In this document: piece after piece, positions 1 to 9,521 of the stretch | Numbering within the stretch: position 1 is the first letter of the stretch | Layout of the letters: each line of letters begins with the position of its first letter | Origin: Streptosporangiaceae bacterium | GTDB lineage: Bacteria > Actinomycetota > Actinomycetes > Streptosporangiales > Streptosporangiaceae | DNA: 21,451 nt | Assembly: GCA_030040475.1 (NCBI GenBank) | Contig: JASHTQ010000398.1 | Span: 1 to 21,451 of the forward strand | Direction of reading: 5' to 3' | Position numbers and translations under genes: made by a program | Notes under the pieces: generated by a model | Seen by the model: only the letters and a program-made list of their open reading frames with translations | Databases searched by the model: none | What the model was told of the DNA's origin: nothing

Positions 1-2101
<2,101 letters not shown>

Positions 2102-2112
<11 letters not shown>

Positions 2113-2908
2113 CGAGCGAGGCCGCGTGGTCCGGGACATAGGCCTGCATGTCCCTGGGCACGCGCACGTAGCCGCGTGACGGCGGGCGCGGCGGCAGCTT
2201 CAGCCCCGGCGGCCGCACGTCGAGGTAGGGGATGCTGGACAGCAGGTGCGCGATCATGTTGATCCTGGACCGCCGCTTGTCCTCGCTCTCCACCACGTGC
2301 CAGGGCGCCTCCGGGATGTCGGTGTGCACGAACATCTCGTCCTTGGCCCGCGAGTAGTCCTCCCACCTGGTGATCGACTCCAGGTCCATCGGCGAGAGCT
2401 TCCACCGGCGCATCGGATCCTCCAGCCGGGACCTGAAGCGGCGCTGCTGCTCCTCGTCGCTGACCGAGAACCAGTACTTGCGCAGCAGGATGCCGTCCTC
2501 GACGAGCAGCCGCTCGAAGATCGGGCACTGGTGCAGGAACCTGCTGTACTCGTCCTTGGTGCAGAACCCCATCACGTGCTCCACCCCGGCCCGGTTGTAC
2601 CAGGACCGGTCGAACAGGGCCAGTTCGCCCGCGGCGGGCAGGTGGTCGACGTAGCGCTGGAAGTACCACTGCGTGCGCTCCCGCTCGGTCGGCGCGGGCA
2701 GCGCCACGATCCTGGCGACCCGCGGGTTGAGGTACTCGGTGACCCGCTTGATCGTGCTGCCCTTGCCGGCCGCGTCGCGGCCCTCGAAGATCACCACGAT
2801 CCTGGCGCCCGACGCGCGCATCCACTCCTGCATCTTGACCAGCTCGCCCTGCAGCCGGTACAGCTCGGTCTCGTACAGCTGCCTGGGCAGCTTCCGGGTT
2901 CCGTTCAC
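2102..2908 (-). CDS. ppk2: Polyphosphate kinase 2 (PPK2)
   Basis: PPK2 enzymes transfer phosphate between inorganic polyphosphate and nucleotides, mostly in the direction polyP plus NDP to NTP. The 268-residue protein has the Walker A motif GRDAAGKG (43-50), the Walker B/lid region LALFDRSWYNR (96-106), and the conserved blocks TQWYFQRYVDHLPAAGE and RRWKLSPMDLES. One catalytic domain of about 230 residues indicates a class I-type, single-domain enzyme. The GTG start at 2908 leaves 41 bases to the divergent crotonase gene. The stop is 7 bases from that of geosmin synthase. The residues seen do not decide between ADP and GDP as preferred acceptor. Confidence 0.93.
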
Positions 2909-2949
2909 CTAGACCGCGTTCTCCCCTGCGAAAAGCACGCCCTGTTAGC

Positions 2950-3768
2950 ATGACCGGCGTGAGTGACGAAGAGCTCTACCGCCAGTATGAGACGGTCAAC
3001 GTGTACCGCAGGGGCGCCGGCGCGAAACTCGTGCTCAACCGCCCGGAGCGGATGAACGCCTGGAACGCCCAGTTCGCCGCCGACCTACTCGCAGCGATAC
3101 AAGAGGCAGCGCAGGACCCCGGCGTCCGCGCGCTCGCCGTGACCGGGGCGGGCCGCGCGTTCTCCAGCGGCGCCGACCTCAAGGACCCGGACCGGGACGA
3201 GGGCGGCCGGATGGACCCCTACCGGCGGCTGACCGAGCAGTACCACCCGGTCATCACCGGTCTGCGCACGATGCACAAGCCGGTGCTCGCCGCGGTCAAC
3301 GGCCCGGCGGCGGGCATCGGGCTGTCCCTCGCGCTGGCCTGTGACCTGGTGGTAGCGAAAGAGTCCGCCTACTTCCTGCTCGCCTTCGTCAACATCGGCC
3401 TGGTGCCGGACGGCGGCTCGTCGCTGTTCGTCCCGTCCCGGGTCGGCTTCACCCGCGCGGCCGAGATGGCCATGCTGGGGGAGCGGGTCGACGCGCGGAC
3501 GGCGCTTGACTGGGGCCTGATCAACAGGGTCTGGCCGGACGAGGAGTTCGACGCCCAGGCCGACAACCTCCTCGACCGGCTCGCGAACGGCGCGACCAGG
3601 TCGTACGCGGGGACCAAGCGGCAGCTGAACCGCTGGATGTACGAGCAGATGCCGGCCCAGCTGGAGTTCGAGGCCGGCATCCAGCGGGAGACGGCGGGCT
3701 CCGGCGACTTCGCGGAGGGGATCGCCGCGTTCCTGGAGAAGCGCCCGCCGAGGTTCACCGGGGCCTGA
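2950..3768 (+). CDS. Enoyl-CoA hydratase/isomerase (crotonase) family, PaaG-like
   Basis: Crotonase-fold acyl-CoA enzyme of 272 residues. Visible motifs are the first oxyanion-hole segment GRAFSSGADL (68-77), the second oxyanion/CoA segment AVNGPAAGIGLSLALACDL (115-133), and IGLVPDGGSS (149-158). Having Asp in VPDGG rather than the hydratase glutamate pattern resembles PaaG, the ring-epoxide isomerase of phenylacetate degradation, so isomerase chemistry is more likely than plain hydration. No other paa genes are nearby and the substrate is unknown. The start may be GTG at 2959: a -10-like TAGCAT lies at 2946-2951 and no Shine-Dalgarno is visible, so the message may be leaderless. The sigma factor gene begins 11 bases after the stop, so the two may be co-transcribed. 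Confidence 0.85.
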   Translation: MTGVSDEELYRQYETVNVYRRGAGAKLVLNRPERMNAWNAQFAADLLAAIQEAAQDPGVRALAVTGAGRAFSSGADLKDPDRDEGGRMDPYRRLTEQYHPVITGLRTMHKPVLAAVNGPAAGIGLSLALACDLVVAKESAYFLLAFVNIGLVPDGGSSLFVPSRVGFTRAAEMAMLGERVDARTALDWGLINRVWPDEEFDAQADNLLDRLANGATRSYAGTKRQLNRWMYEQMPAQLEFEAGIQRETAGSGDFAEGIAAFLEKRPPRFTGA

Positions 3769-3779
3769 GCCTGCCGCCG

Positions 3780-4979
3780 ATGGACGGCCCGGACCTCGAC
3801 CGGATCTACCGCGAGGAGGCGGCCAGGATCACCGCGGCGCTGGCCGCGCGGACCGGCGACGTGGCGCTGGCCGCCGACGCGGTCCAGGACGCGTTCATCG
3901 AGGCGATCGAGCACTGGCCAGGCGGCCAGCCGCCGCCGAACGCGGGTGGCTGGCTGGCCACGACCGCCCGCCGCAAGGCCATCGACCGCCTCCGCCGCGC
4001 CCGGGTCGGCGCCGAGAAGCTGGCCCTGCTCGCGGCCACGCCCGCGATCGAGAGCGAAGACGACACCGACGACGAGCTCCTCGGCATGGTCTTCGCCTGC
4101 TGCCACCCGGCGCTGCCGCGCGAGTCGCAGATCGCGCTGACCCTGCGCGCGGTCTGCGGCCTGAGCACGGCGCAGATCGCCGCCGCGTTCCTGGCCACCG
4201 AGCCCGCGATGACGCAGCGGCTGCTCCGCGCGCGCAAGGCGCTGCGGGCCGCGCACGCGGACCTGCGGGTGCCGGACCCGGACGAGCTCGAAGACCGGCT
4301 CGCCGAGGTGCTCGCGGTCGTCTACCTGGTCTTCAACGAGGGCTACCTGGCCAGCGCGGGGCGCCAGCCCGCCCGCCGCGACCTGGCGGCCCAGGCGGTC
4401 GCGCTGACCAGGCTGCTGCACCGGCTGATGCCGCGCGAGCCCGAGGTCCTCGGCCTGCTCGCCCTGCTGCTGCTGCACGAGTCCAGGGCGAAGACCAGGT
4501 TCGACGGCTGGGGCCGGATGGTCAGGCTCGCCGACCAGGACCGGACCCGGTGGGACGCAGGCCTCATCGAGGAGGCGACGCGGCTGCTGGACCGCGCGCT
4601 CGCGCTCCGCGCCCCCGGCCCCTACCAGGTCCAGGCGGCCATCGCCGCGCTGCACGCGCAGGCGCCGGACTACGAGGGGACCGACTGGCCCCAGATCCGG
4701 CTGCTGTACGACCGGCTGCAGGCCATGACGCCGTCCCCGGTCGTCCTGCTCAACAGGGCCGTCGCCACCCGCTACGTGGCCGGGCCCGAGGCGGCGCTGG
4801 CAGAGATCGAACCGCTGGCCGGCGAGCTCGACGGCTACCGCCTGTTCCACGCGCTGCGGGCAGGCCTGCTCGCCCGGCTGGGCCGCGAGCGAGAGGCCAG
4901 GCAGGCCAACGAGCGGGCGCTCGCGCTGGCCGCCAATCCGGCCGAGCGCGAGCTGCTCGCCCGCCGCCTGTCCTTCTAG
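3780..4979 (+). CDS. ECF RNA polymerase sigma factor, ECF42 type, with C-terminal DUF6596 domain
   Basis: Extracytoplasmic-function sigma factor of 399 residues. Region 2 (about 1-85) contains AADAVQDAFIEAIEHWP and NAGGWLATTARRKAIDRLRR. Region 4 (about 110-165) contains ESQIALTLRAVCGLSTAQIAAAFL with a helix-turn-helix. The long extension (about 180-399) carries VVYLVFNEGYLAS, typical of ECF42/DUF6596, then helical TPR-like repeats thought to replace an anti-sigma factor in regulation. ECF42 genes are usually next to a DGPF/YCII protein, and one lies just downstream, though here convergent rather than in the same operon. No Shine-Dalgarno is evident and the start is 11 bases after the crotonase stop. 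Confidence 0.93.
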   Translation: MDGPDLDRIYREEAARITAALAARTGDVALAADAVQDAFIEAIEHWPGGQPPPNAGGWLATTARRKAIDRLRRARVGAEKLALLAATPAIESEDDTDDELLGMVFACCHPALPRESQIALTLRAVCGLSTAQIAAAFLATEPAMTQRLLRARKALRAAHADLRVPDPDELEDRLAEVLAVVYLVFNEGYLASAGRQPARRDLAAQAVALTRLLHRLMPREPEVLGLLALLLLHESRAKTRFDGWGRMVRLADQDRTRWDAGLIEEATRLLDRALALRAPGPYQVQAAIAALHAQAPDYEGTDWPQIRLLYDRLQAMTPSPVVLLNRAVATRYVAGPEAALAEIEPLAGELDGYRLFHALRAGLLARLGREREARQANERALALAANPAERELLARRLSF

Positions 4980-6763
4980 CGCGGGGCTACATCTCCACCA
5001 CGGGACGCACCTCGACCGTCATCCAGCCGCGGTCCACTCCCGGCCAGGTCCTGGCGATCTCGACGGCCTCCTCGATCGTGTCGGTCTCCAGGACCGAGAA
5101 CCCGCCGAGCGCCTCCTTGGTCTCCATGAACGGCCCGTCGGTGACCCCGCCGGCCCGCACCGTCTTGGCGGTGGCGGGCGGCGTGAGCTGGTATCCGCCC
5201 TCGGCCAGCTTGCCCGAGCCGCCGCCGCCCTTCTCGTACCAGGCGCCGATCTCCGCGTACCAGGCCTGGCCCTCCTCCTCGGTCATGCCGCGGGCCGCCT
5301 CGGTGTCCAGCAGAAGAATCACGTACTTCACGGTCGTTTCTCCAATCGTCTGAGACTTCCACCCGTTCCACGAACGGCGCCGCCCCGGTTCCGACACCGC
5401 GCCCAGATAACTTCCCCGACAGCGCCGCCAGCTGCGACTCCACGGTCAGCACCGCCTCGTACCTGCGCCGGATGTCGGCCCGGTCGGCGGCCTCGGGCAC
5501 CGAGCGCTCGCTGGCCCGCTCGATCATGGCCGCCTGCTCCAGCAGCACCCGGCGCTGCCCCTCGCTCGTCGTCTCGGCCATGATCCTGGCCAGCGCCTCG
5601 AGCATCCGGATCATGACGGCGGGCGCGCCCATGCTGGACTGCCTGATCTTCTCGAACGAGCGCTGCACCAGCCGGTCGTAGGAGGGCTCGGCCGAGATGA
5701 CCCGGACGTAGCCCCGGCTGTCGCGGTGCACCCGGGCCGGATGCCACCCGGTGGCGATCTTGCACAGGTTCTCGCCGAGCCAGTCGATGCAGGTCAGCGC
5801 CGTGAACGTGTCGTTGACCGCGGCCGAAAGCGCGCGCAGCGCGATCTCCACGAGCTGGTCGATGCCGAACGACATGTCCTGCGTCAGCGTCCGGTGCGAC
5901 CCGACGACGTGCGCCCGGCCCATCGCCTGCCGCACCAGCGGCGCCGCCTCCGGCGGCCAGACGGTCGCGTACCTGTGCCCGCGCACGATGAAGTGCCCTG
6001 GCCGGTGCTCCAGGCAGATCACCGCGTCGGCGTCGGCCGCCAGCCTGACCAGGTTCTGGTGCTTGATGAACTGCAGGTACCCGCTGGCCGGCGCGAGCAG
6101 GACGCCGCCGCCCGACTCCGCCCGGGCCAGCAGTTCGACCGCGGGAGGACCGGCCTCCGGCCCGCCCGTCGCCGCCGAGCCCTGCTCGGCGATCGCCTCG
6201 GTCAGGTCGGCCGCGATGCTCGCGATCACCTGCGGCAGCTGGATCAAGACGGCGGTGTGGTGGATGAAGTAGATGAGCACGCCGAGGTCGAGCCCCAGCA
6301 GCGCGTAGGTGACGGTCACGCTGATGTGCGGCACGAAGTCCCCGTGCGACCCGGTGCCGACCGAGGCGAGCACCAGCACCGAGTAGACGAACGTCGCGAC
6401 GAACGTGCCCAGCGTCAGCTGCGTGCCGCGGTCCCTGATGAAGTTCCGCAGCATCCGGGGCCCGAACTGGGTCGACGCGAGCGTCAGCGTGACCAGGATG
6501 ATGGAGAACACCACGCCGACGACGGTGATGACGGCCGCCGCGATCGTGGTGAGGATCTCCCTGGCCGCGTCGGCGCTGCCGGTATTCACCCACCCGGGCA
6601 GGCCGAAGTCGCCGCGGTAGGCGGCCTGGTCGGCCGCCAGCGTGCCCGCGAACAGCGCGATCGCGGCGACCACCTCGACCGCGGGCACGAACCACAGGCT
6701 GGTGCGCAGCACCTCGCGCCGCCAGTGCGAGGCTAGCGCGGCAGAGAAAACGCCTCGGTACAC
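4976..6763 (-). CDS. DUF2254 family membrane protein with missing stop or 3' frameshift
   Basis: Predicted inner-membrane protein of unknown function. Four hydrophobic segments occupy the N-terminal part (for example SLWFVPAVEVVAAIALFAG, ILTTIAAAVITVVGVVFSII, FVATFVYSVLVLASVG), with STQFGPRMLRNFIRDRGTQ between segments 2 and 3, as in DUF2254. A soluble half follows with SFGIDQLVEIALRALSAAVNDTFTA. GTG 6763 has GGGGAG 6 bases upstream and is preferred over ATG 6826, which has no Shine-Dalgarno and abuts a -10-like CATAAT. Family-like sequence ends near 5410. Beyond that the frame stays open through the whole DGPF gene to 4976, giving an Arg/Gly-rich tail that looks like out-of-frame translation. 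One alternative frame ends at 5328 with a TGA overlapping the DGPF GTG (GTGA), so a one-base indel near 5410-5425 is possible. Confidence 0.8.
   Translation of the reverse strand: MYRGVFSAALASHWRREVLRTSLWFVPAVEVVAAIALFAGTLAADQAAYRGDFGLPGWVNTGSADAAREILTTIAAAVITVVGVVFSIILVTLTLASTQFGPRMLRNFIRDRGTQLTLGTFVATFVYSVLVLASVGTGSHGDFVPHISVTVTYALLGLDLGVLIYFIHHTAVLIQLPQVIASIAADLTEAIAEQGSAATGGPEAGPPAVELLARAESGGGVLLAPASGYLQFIKHQNLVRLAADADAVICLEHRPGHFIVRGHRYATVWPPEAAPLVRQAMGRAHVVGSHRTLTQDMSFGIDQLVEIALRALSAAVNDTFTALTCIDWLGENLCKIATGWHPARVHRDSRGYVRVISAEPSYDRLVQRSFEKIRQSSMGAPAVMIRMLEALARIMAETTSEGQRRVLLEQAAMIERASERSVPEAADRADIRRRYEAVLTVESQLAALSGKLSGRGVGTGAAPFVERVEVSDDWRNDREVRDSSAGHRGGPRHDRGGGPGLVRGDRRLVREGRRRLGQAGRGRIPAHAARHRQDGAGRRGHRRAVHGDQGGARRVLGPGDRHDRGGRRDRQDLAGSGPRLDDGRGASRGGDVAPR
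4987..5331 (-). CDS. DGPF/YCII-related domain protein (ECF42 partner)
   Basis: Small 114-residue cytosolic protein of the YCII-related, alpha-beta barrel (dimeric ferredoxin-like) class. The family signature is VTDGPFMETKEALGGF, with the typical N-terminus VKYVILLL. The GTG start at 5331 is chosen because GGAG lies 8 bases upstream and homologues begin at this strand; an upstream extension to 5397 is also open. DGPF proteins are the recurrent neighbours and likely regulon members of ECF42 sigma factors, but their biochemical role is not established. The gene converges on the sigma factor gene with a 7-base gap. It is entirely overlapped, out of frame, by the unterminated reading frame of the DUF2254 gene upstream. 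Confidence 0.88.
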   Translation of the reverse strand: MKYVILLLDTEAARGMTEEEGQAWYAEIGAWYEKGGGGSGKLAEGGYQLTPPATAKTVRAGGVTDGPFMETKEALGGFSVLETDTIEEAVEIARTWPGVDRGWMTVEVRPVVEM

Positions 6764-6874
6764 GGCCGGCTCCCCGATCCTGGTTTCAGTGCCGACCAGA
6801 CTTCCCGGCTCACCCCTGCCACCCATTATGCCGTGGGCAACGCGTATGCGGCGCGTATGCGCCGGCGAATCTCG

Positions 6875-7816
6875 TCAGCGTCGCCCCGGCCCGCCCTCAT
6901 CGAGCCAGTCGGCCAGCATCACCCGGTCGATCCCGTCCACCCGCCCGAGCCGGTCCCTCGCCCTCATCTCGTCCCGGCTGAACCAGCGCGCCGCCACGAT
7001 CTCGCGCCCGTCGACGCGCAGCGACTCCTCCGCCGCGGCCGCCCGGAACCCGACCATCAGCCCGGCGGGAAACGGGAACGGCTGCGACCCGAGGTACCTG
7101 ACGTCCCGCACCCTGACCCCGACCTCCTCGAAGATCTCCCGCGCCACGGCGTCCTCGAGCGACTCGCCGATCTCGACGAACCCGGCAAGCAGCGAGTACC
7201 CCCCGACCGCCGAGTCGCCGTGCCGCGCGAGCAGGCACCGCCGCGGCTCGGCCACCGTCTCGACCAGCACGATTACCGCCGGCGCGATCCGCGGGAACAG
7301 CAGCGCGCCGCAGTCCTCGTTGCCGCAGACCCGCAGGTGCCCGCCATGCCGGGCCTGCGCCGGGGCCCCGCACCGCCCGCAGAAGCGCTGCTGCCGGTTC
7401 CAGTACAGCAGCCCGCGAGCGTACGCCAGCATCCCCGCCAACTCCGCCGGCAGCCCTCCGAACAGTGCCCTGACGTCCGCTACCCCGTCCGCGCCCGTCC
7501 GGCCAAGCGCCTCCCCGAGCTCAAGCTCCGACAGGTCGACCGCGAACTCCGGCCCCACGTCGCTCACCCCAAGCAGCGCCAGTTCCCCCGAGCCCGCCTC
7601 CTCCGAGTCCGCCCGCCCCGAGTCCGCCCGCCCCGAGCCCGCCCGCCCCACGAGCACCGCAACCGGCACCGCCGGATCACCCGCCACCAGGCACTGGTCG
7701 CGCCACATCGGCCACACCCGTGCCCGCCCGTCCGCCGCCTGAGCCGCGACCCAGCCGGGATCCTCCCTCCGGTCGGTAGCACGGTCCAGCCCAAGCCCGG
7801 CGTACGGAACCATCAC
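6875..7816 (-). CDS. nudC: NADH pyrophosphatase, Nudix family
   Basis: NudC-type hydrolase that cleaves NADH to NMNH and AMP and, in some bacteria, removes NAD caps from RNA. The 313-residue protein has the zinc ribbon CGRCG...CGNEDC (Cys146, 149, 164, 169), a complete Nudix box GFVEIGESLEDAVAREIFEE (from residue 212), and the diagnostic SQPFPFP motif (244-250) that separates NudC from other Nudix enzymes. The start is GTG 7816 or the adjacent ATG 7813. A Gly/Ala/Ser/Asp-rich stretch at about residues 57-77 is encoded by a 15-bp tandem repeat inside the N-terminal domain and is not part of the conserved core. Confidence 0.95.
   Translation of the reverse strand: MMVPYAGLGLDRATDRREDPGWVAAQAADGRARVWPMWRDQCLVAGDPAVPVAVLVGRAGSGRADSGRADSEEAGSGELALLGVSDVGPEFAVDLSELELGEALGRTGADGVADVRALFGGLPAELAGMLAYARGLLYWNRQQRFCGRCGAPAQARHGGHLRVCGNEDCGALLFPRIAPAVIVLVETVAEPRRCLLARHGDSAVGGYSLLAGFVEIGESLEDAVAREIFEEVGVRVRDVRYLGSQPFPFPAGLMVGFRAAAAEESLRVDGREIVAARWFSRDEMRARDRLGRVDGIDRVMLADWLDEGGPGRR
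7588..7647 (+). repeat. Four 15-bp tandem repeats inside nudC
   Basis: Four consecutive copies of CCGAGYCCGCCCGCC (first copy ending CTCCT) run through the gene in frame. On the minus strand they encode repeats of the type RADSG/RAGSG. The length is a multiple of three, so copy number changes would keep the frame. Confidence 0.85.
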
Positions 7817-7826
7817 GCCACCACCC

Positions 7827-7947
7827 TACGGCCAAGGCGCCCGCCGCCGGCGCATGCTGGTCGAACAAATATCTGTGTAAGATAGCAATAACTGACCATA
7901 GCATGATATACTGTTCGTAGTCCAGCTTCTTAGTTCCCATTTATTCC
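7827..7947. other. AT-rich spacer at the edge of the accessory island
   Basis: About 7860-7947 is strikingly AT-rich against its surroundings and marks a composition boundary between nudC and the broken-gene island. On the minus strand an ATG at 7940 opens MGTKKLDYEQYIMLWS..., which continues out of frame through nudC; I do not recognise it. It may be a promoter zone for nudC or a remnant of foreign DNA. Confidence 0.4.
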
Positions 7948-7961
7948 GAACGGGCGGTGGT
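7948..7961 (-). repeat. Half copy of dispersed palindromic element (copy 2)
   Basis: GAACGGGCGGTGGT on the plus strand is identical to the right arm of the hairpin at 17505-17555. On the minus strand it reads ACCACCGCCCGTTCGG. It sits exactly where GC-rich broken-gene sequence gives way to the AT-rich spacer. Confidence 0.7.
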
Positions 7962-8023
7962 GCGTGTCCCGCGAACCGTTCCCCAGCCGTGGGGAGGACG
8001 ACAAGGAACCAGCCGGTTCCGCG

Positions 8024-8119
8024 GTCTGCGACCACGCCGCGGCTGGCCAGCCGGTCGCCAAGGCGGCGTAAGGCCTCCTCGATGCCCGCGCGGTCGAGCA
8101 GCGGCGAGGAATCGCTCAC
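8024..8119 (-). pseudogene. 5' remnant of a DUF6036-type nucleotidyltransferase gene
   Basis: GTG at 8119 starts MSDSSPLLDRAGIEEALRRLGDRLASRGVVAD, which resembles the N-terminus of DUF6036 nucleotidyltransferases (often part of AbiEii-like toxin-antitoxin operons). In intact members the next residues contain the GGAA catalytic loop. Here the sequence instead continues RGTGWFLVVLPTAG..., so homology stops after about 32 codons. The family assignment rests on a short segment and is tentative. Confidence 0.45.
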
Positions 8120-8332
8120 GCAGCGTCGATCTCGTAGTCGGCCACGAACACGCGCCGCCTGCGCAGCGCGGCGGGGGCATGCACCAGTGCCTGGGCGCGC
8201 GCTCCGGGCGTGTCGAACGGGAACCAGAAGCGCCGCAGCCCGCGGGACGCCGCCCGCGGGACGCCGGCCAGCCTGGCGCGTCTTTGCCATCTCGCGTGGC
8301 AAGGTGCTCGGCGAGCCCGGCGAAGAGCACAT
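8116..8332 (-). pseudogene. 3' remnant of an unidentified gene, frameshifted by a 14-bp duplication
   Basis: In frames other than the DUF4143 one, this stretch reads as a plausible protein tail: ...GKDAPGWPASRG, then after a frame change LRRFWFPFDTPGARAQALVH...RRVFVADYEIDAA and a stop at 8118-8116. The change of frame coincides with a perfect 14-bp tandem duplication at 8238-8265; removing one copy joins the two parts in frame. The stop overlaps the next GTG by GTGA, the usual sign of a coupled operon. I do not recognise the family, but it probably was the upstream partner of the nucleotidyltransferase remnant. Confidence 0.55.
8238..8265 (+). repeat. 14-bp tandem duplication
   Basis: Two perfect adjacent copies of GCCCGCGGGACGCC. 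The 14-bp length is not a multiple of three and explains the frame break in the surrounding gene remnant. Confidence 0.9.
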
Positions 8333-9121
8333 CCCAGCCGCCTTGACCTCGATGCCGATCAGCTGCCCGCTGGCCGTCTCGATAAGCAGATCCACTTCCC
8401 TGCGCCCCTGCTCTTCGCGCAGGTGGTACAGGCGCGGGTCGTTGCGGCTGGCGGCGAGCTCTGCGCGCAACTGCGCGGCGACGAAGGTGTCGAGGAGCCG
8501 GCCCAGCATCTCGGGGCCGTACAGGATGGCGTCCCGGCCGAGTCCGAGCACGGCCGTGACGAGCGCCGGGTCGACCAGGTAGCGCTTGGGGGCTTTGACG
8601 AGCCTCTTGATCCGGTTGGAGAACCAGGCGGGGACCAGGTCCAGGACGAACATCCGCTGGAAGAGCACCTGGTAGGCCTGGGCGGTCTTGGCGTTGATCC
8701 CGGCAGCGGACCACAGCGTTGACTCGGCCGCGATGCCGGCGGTGTTCACCGCCAGCACGGATAGGTACCGGCGCAGCAGTTCGGGATCCCGGCGGGGCGC
8801 CACCGCAGGCACGTCGCGAGTGATCATCTGCTCCACGTAGCCGGCGAACCATCGCCGCCGGGCGGCGGCCGGTATCCGCAGCGACGGCTCGGGGAAGCTC
8901 CCGGCGAGCATCAGATCCAGGTAGTCACGCACGCTGAGCGCGTCGTCTGGCGCGGTGACCGCATCCGGCCCGCCGTCTATGACCCGGTCGATGAACGGCA
9001 TCAGGCTGGCGCGTCCCCGGACCTCGCGGATCGACATCCCGTACATGGGGACCTGCAGAAGACGGCCAGTTCCCGGCCAGACCTGGTGCTCCAGTTCCGC
9101 GCGAACCGAACCGGTCTAGAG

Positions 9122-9182
9122 TACCTGTTTACCGCACTCCGGAATACCTGTTTCCCGCAGGCTTGACTGCCAGTTTCCCGCA
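9122..9182 (-). repeat. Three 15-bp direct repeats at exact 23-bp spacing
   Basis: Minus-strand repeats are TGCGGGAAACTGGCA, TGCGGGAAACAGGTA and TGCGGTAAACAGGTA, each followed by 8 bases of unrelated sequence. The starts on the plus strand are 9122, 9145 and 9168, an exact 23-bp period. The array lies where the ATPase half of the DUF4143 gene should be. It is iteron-like, but too few and too closely spaced for CRISPR. Confidence 0.8.
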
Positions 9183-9433
9183 ACCAGGCAACGCTAATGC
9201 AAGGGCGCAGTGCCAGCCACGCCGGCACAGTTGCCTTGGCTGCGCGCCAGTTCCGTGGTGCCACGGCCAGCGCGACCCTGCAACCACAAGGTCGTGCGGC
9301 CTCCCGCGACATCGTTATCTGACGATTGGCGGAGCGTGCCAATACTCACAGTAACTCTACGACGTTTACCCAGCTAAACGCCTACATTTGCAAAGTGTTA
9401 TCGCATTCCCCTGTGCCGACCATAACGACACAC
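9183..9433. other. Non-coding stretch with several small hairpins
   Basis: No convincing gene is visible. Three small inverted repeats follow one another: ATCGT/ACGAT (9311-9326), ATTGGC/GCCAAT (9325-9343) and CGTTTA/TAAACG with loop CCCAGC (9363-9380). In addition TCGTTAT at 9312 is matched by ATAACGA at 9422. The segment from about 9310 to 9433 is less GC-rich than its flanks. It could hold operators, a structured RNA or a recombination site, or be decayed sequence. No tRNA fold is apparent. Confidence 0.35.
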
Positions 9434-9521
9434 TTAGTTCGTGAGAAGTTGACCCGTGGTGGCAGGACGGCCCTCCCAGCATAAGCCGCATACCGGCCGG
9501 GTCTGCTTGCCGTGCCTACTT

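Larger units (their letters stand above)
7826..9046 (-). pseudogene. DUF4143 ATPase-family remnant, N-terminal ATPase domain missing
   Basis: Intact members have an N-terminal P-loop ATPase domain of about 150 residues and a C-terminal DUF4143 domain ending in a PD-(D/E)xK-like fold. Here family sequence begins upstream of the ATG as GTGRLLQVPMYGMSIREVRG, just after an in-frame TAG at 9118-9116, so the P-loop half is gone. Recognisable blocks are RDYLDLMLAGSFPEP, LVDPALVTAVLGL and the nuclease-like EVDLLIETASGQLIGIEVKAA (ending near 8335). After that the frame leaves the family and runs across two other gene remnants, the dispersed repeat and the AT-rich spacer before stopping at 7826. The 406-residue product is therefore a chimera and unlikely to function as the family does. 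Confidence 0.8.

Noticed and set aside
3369..4850. 493-codon minus-strand frame opposite the crotonase and sigma factor genes
   Set aside because: It spans two real genes on the other strand and shows no family motifs.
2950..4979. Phenylacetate degradation cluster suggested by the PaaG-like enzyme
   Set aside because: No other paa genes (ring epoxidase, ligase, hydrolase) are present; the neighbour is an ECF sigma factor.
7677..7940. Minus-strand frame starting MGTKKLDYEQYIMLWS as a separate gene
   Set aside because: Only the first ~27 codons look protein-like; the remainder is out of frame within nudC and no Shine-Dalgarno supports it. Kept only as part of the AT-rich spacer description.
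9122..9182. Possible CRISPR array
   Set aside because: Only three 15-bp units with 8-bp spacers, partly degenerate, and no cas genes nearby.
9300..9433. tRNA or att-site in a tRNA gene next to the island
   Set aside because: No cloverleaf, anticodon arm or TTC loop pattern could be found by eye.
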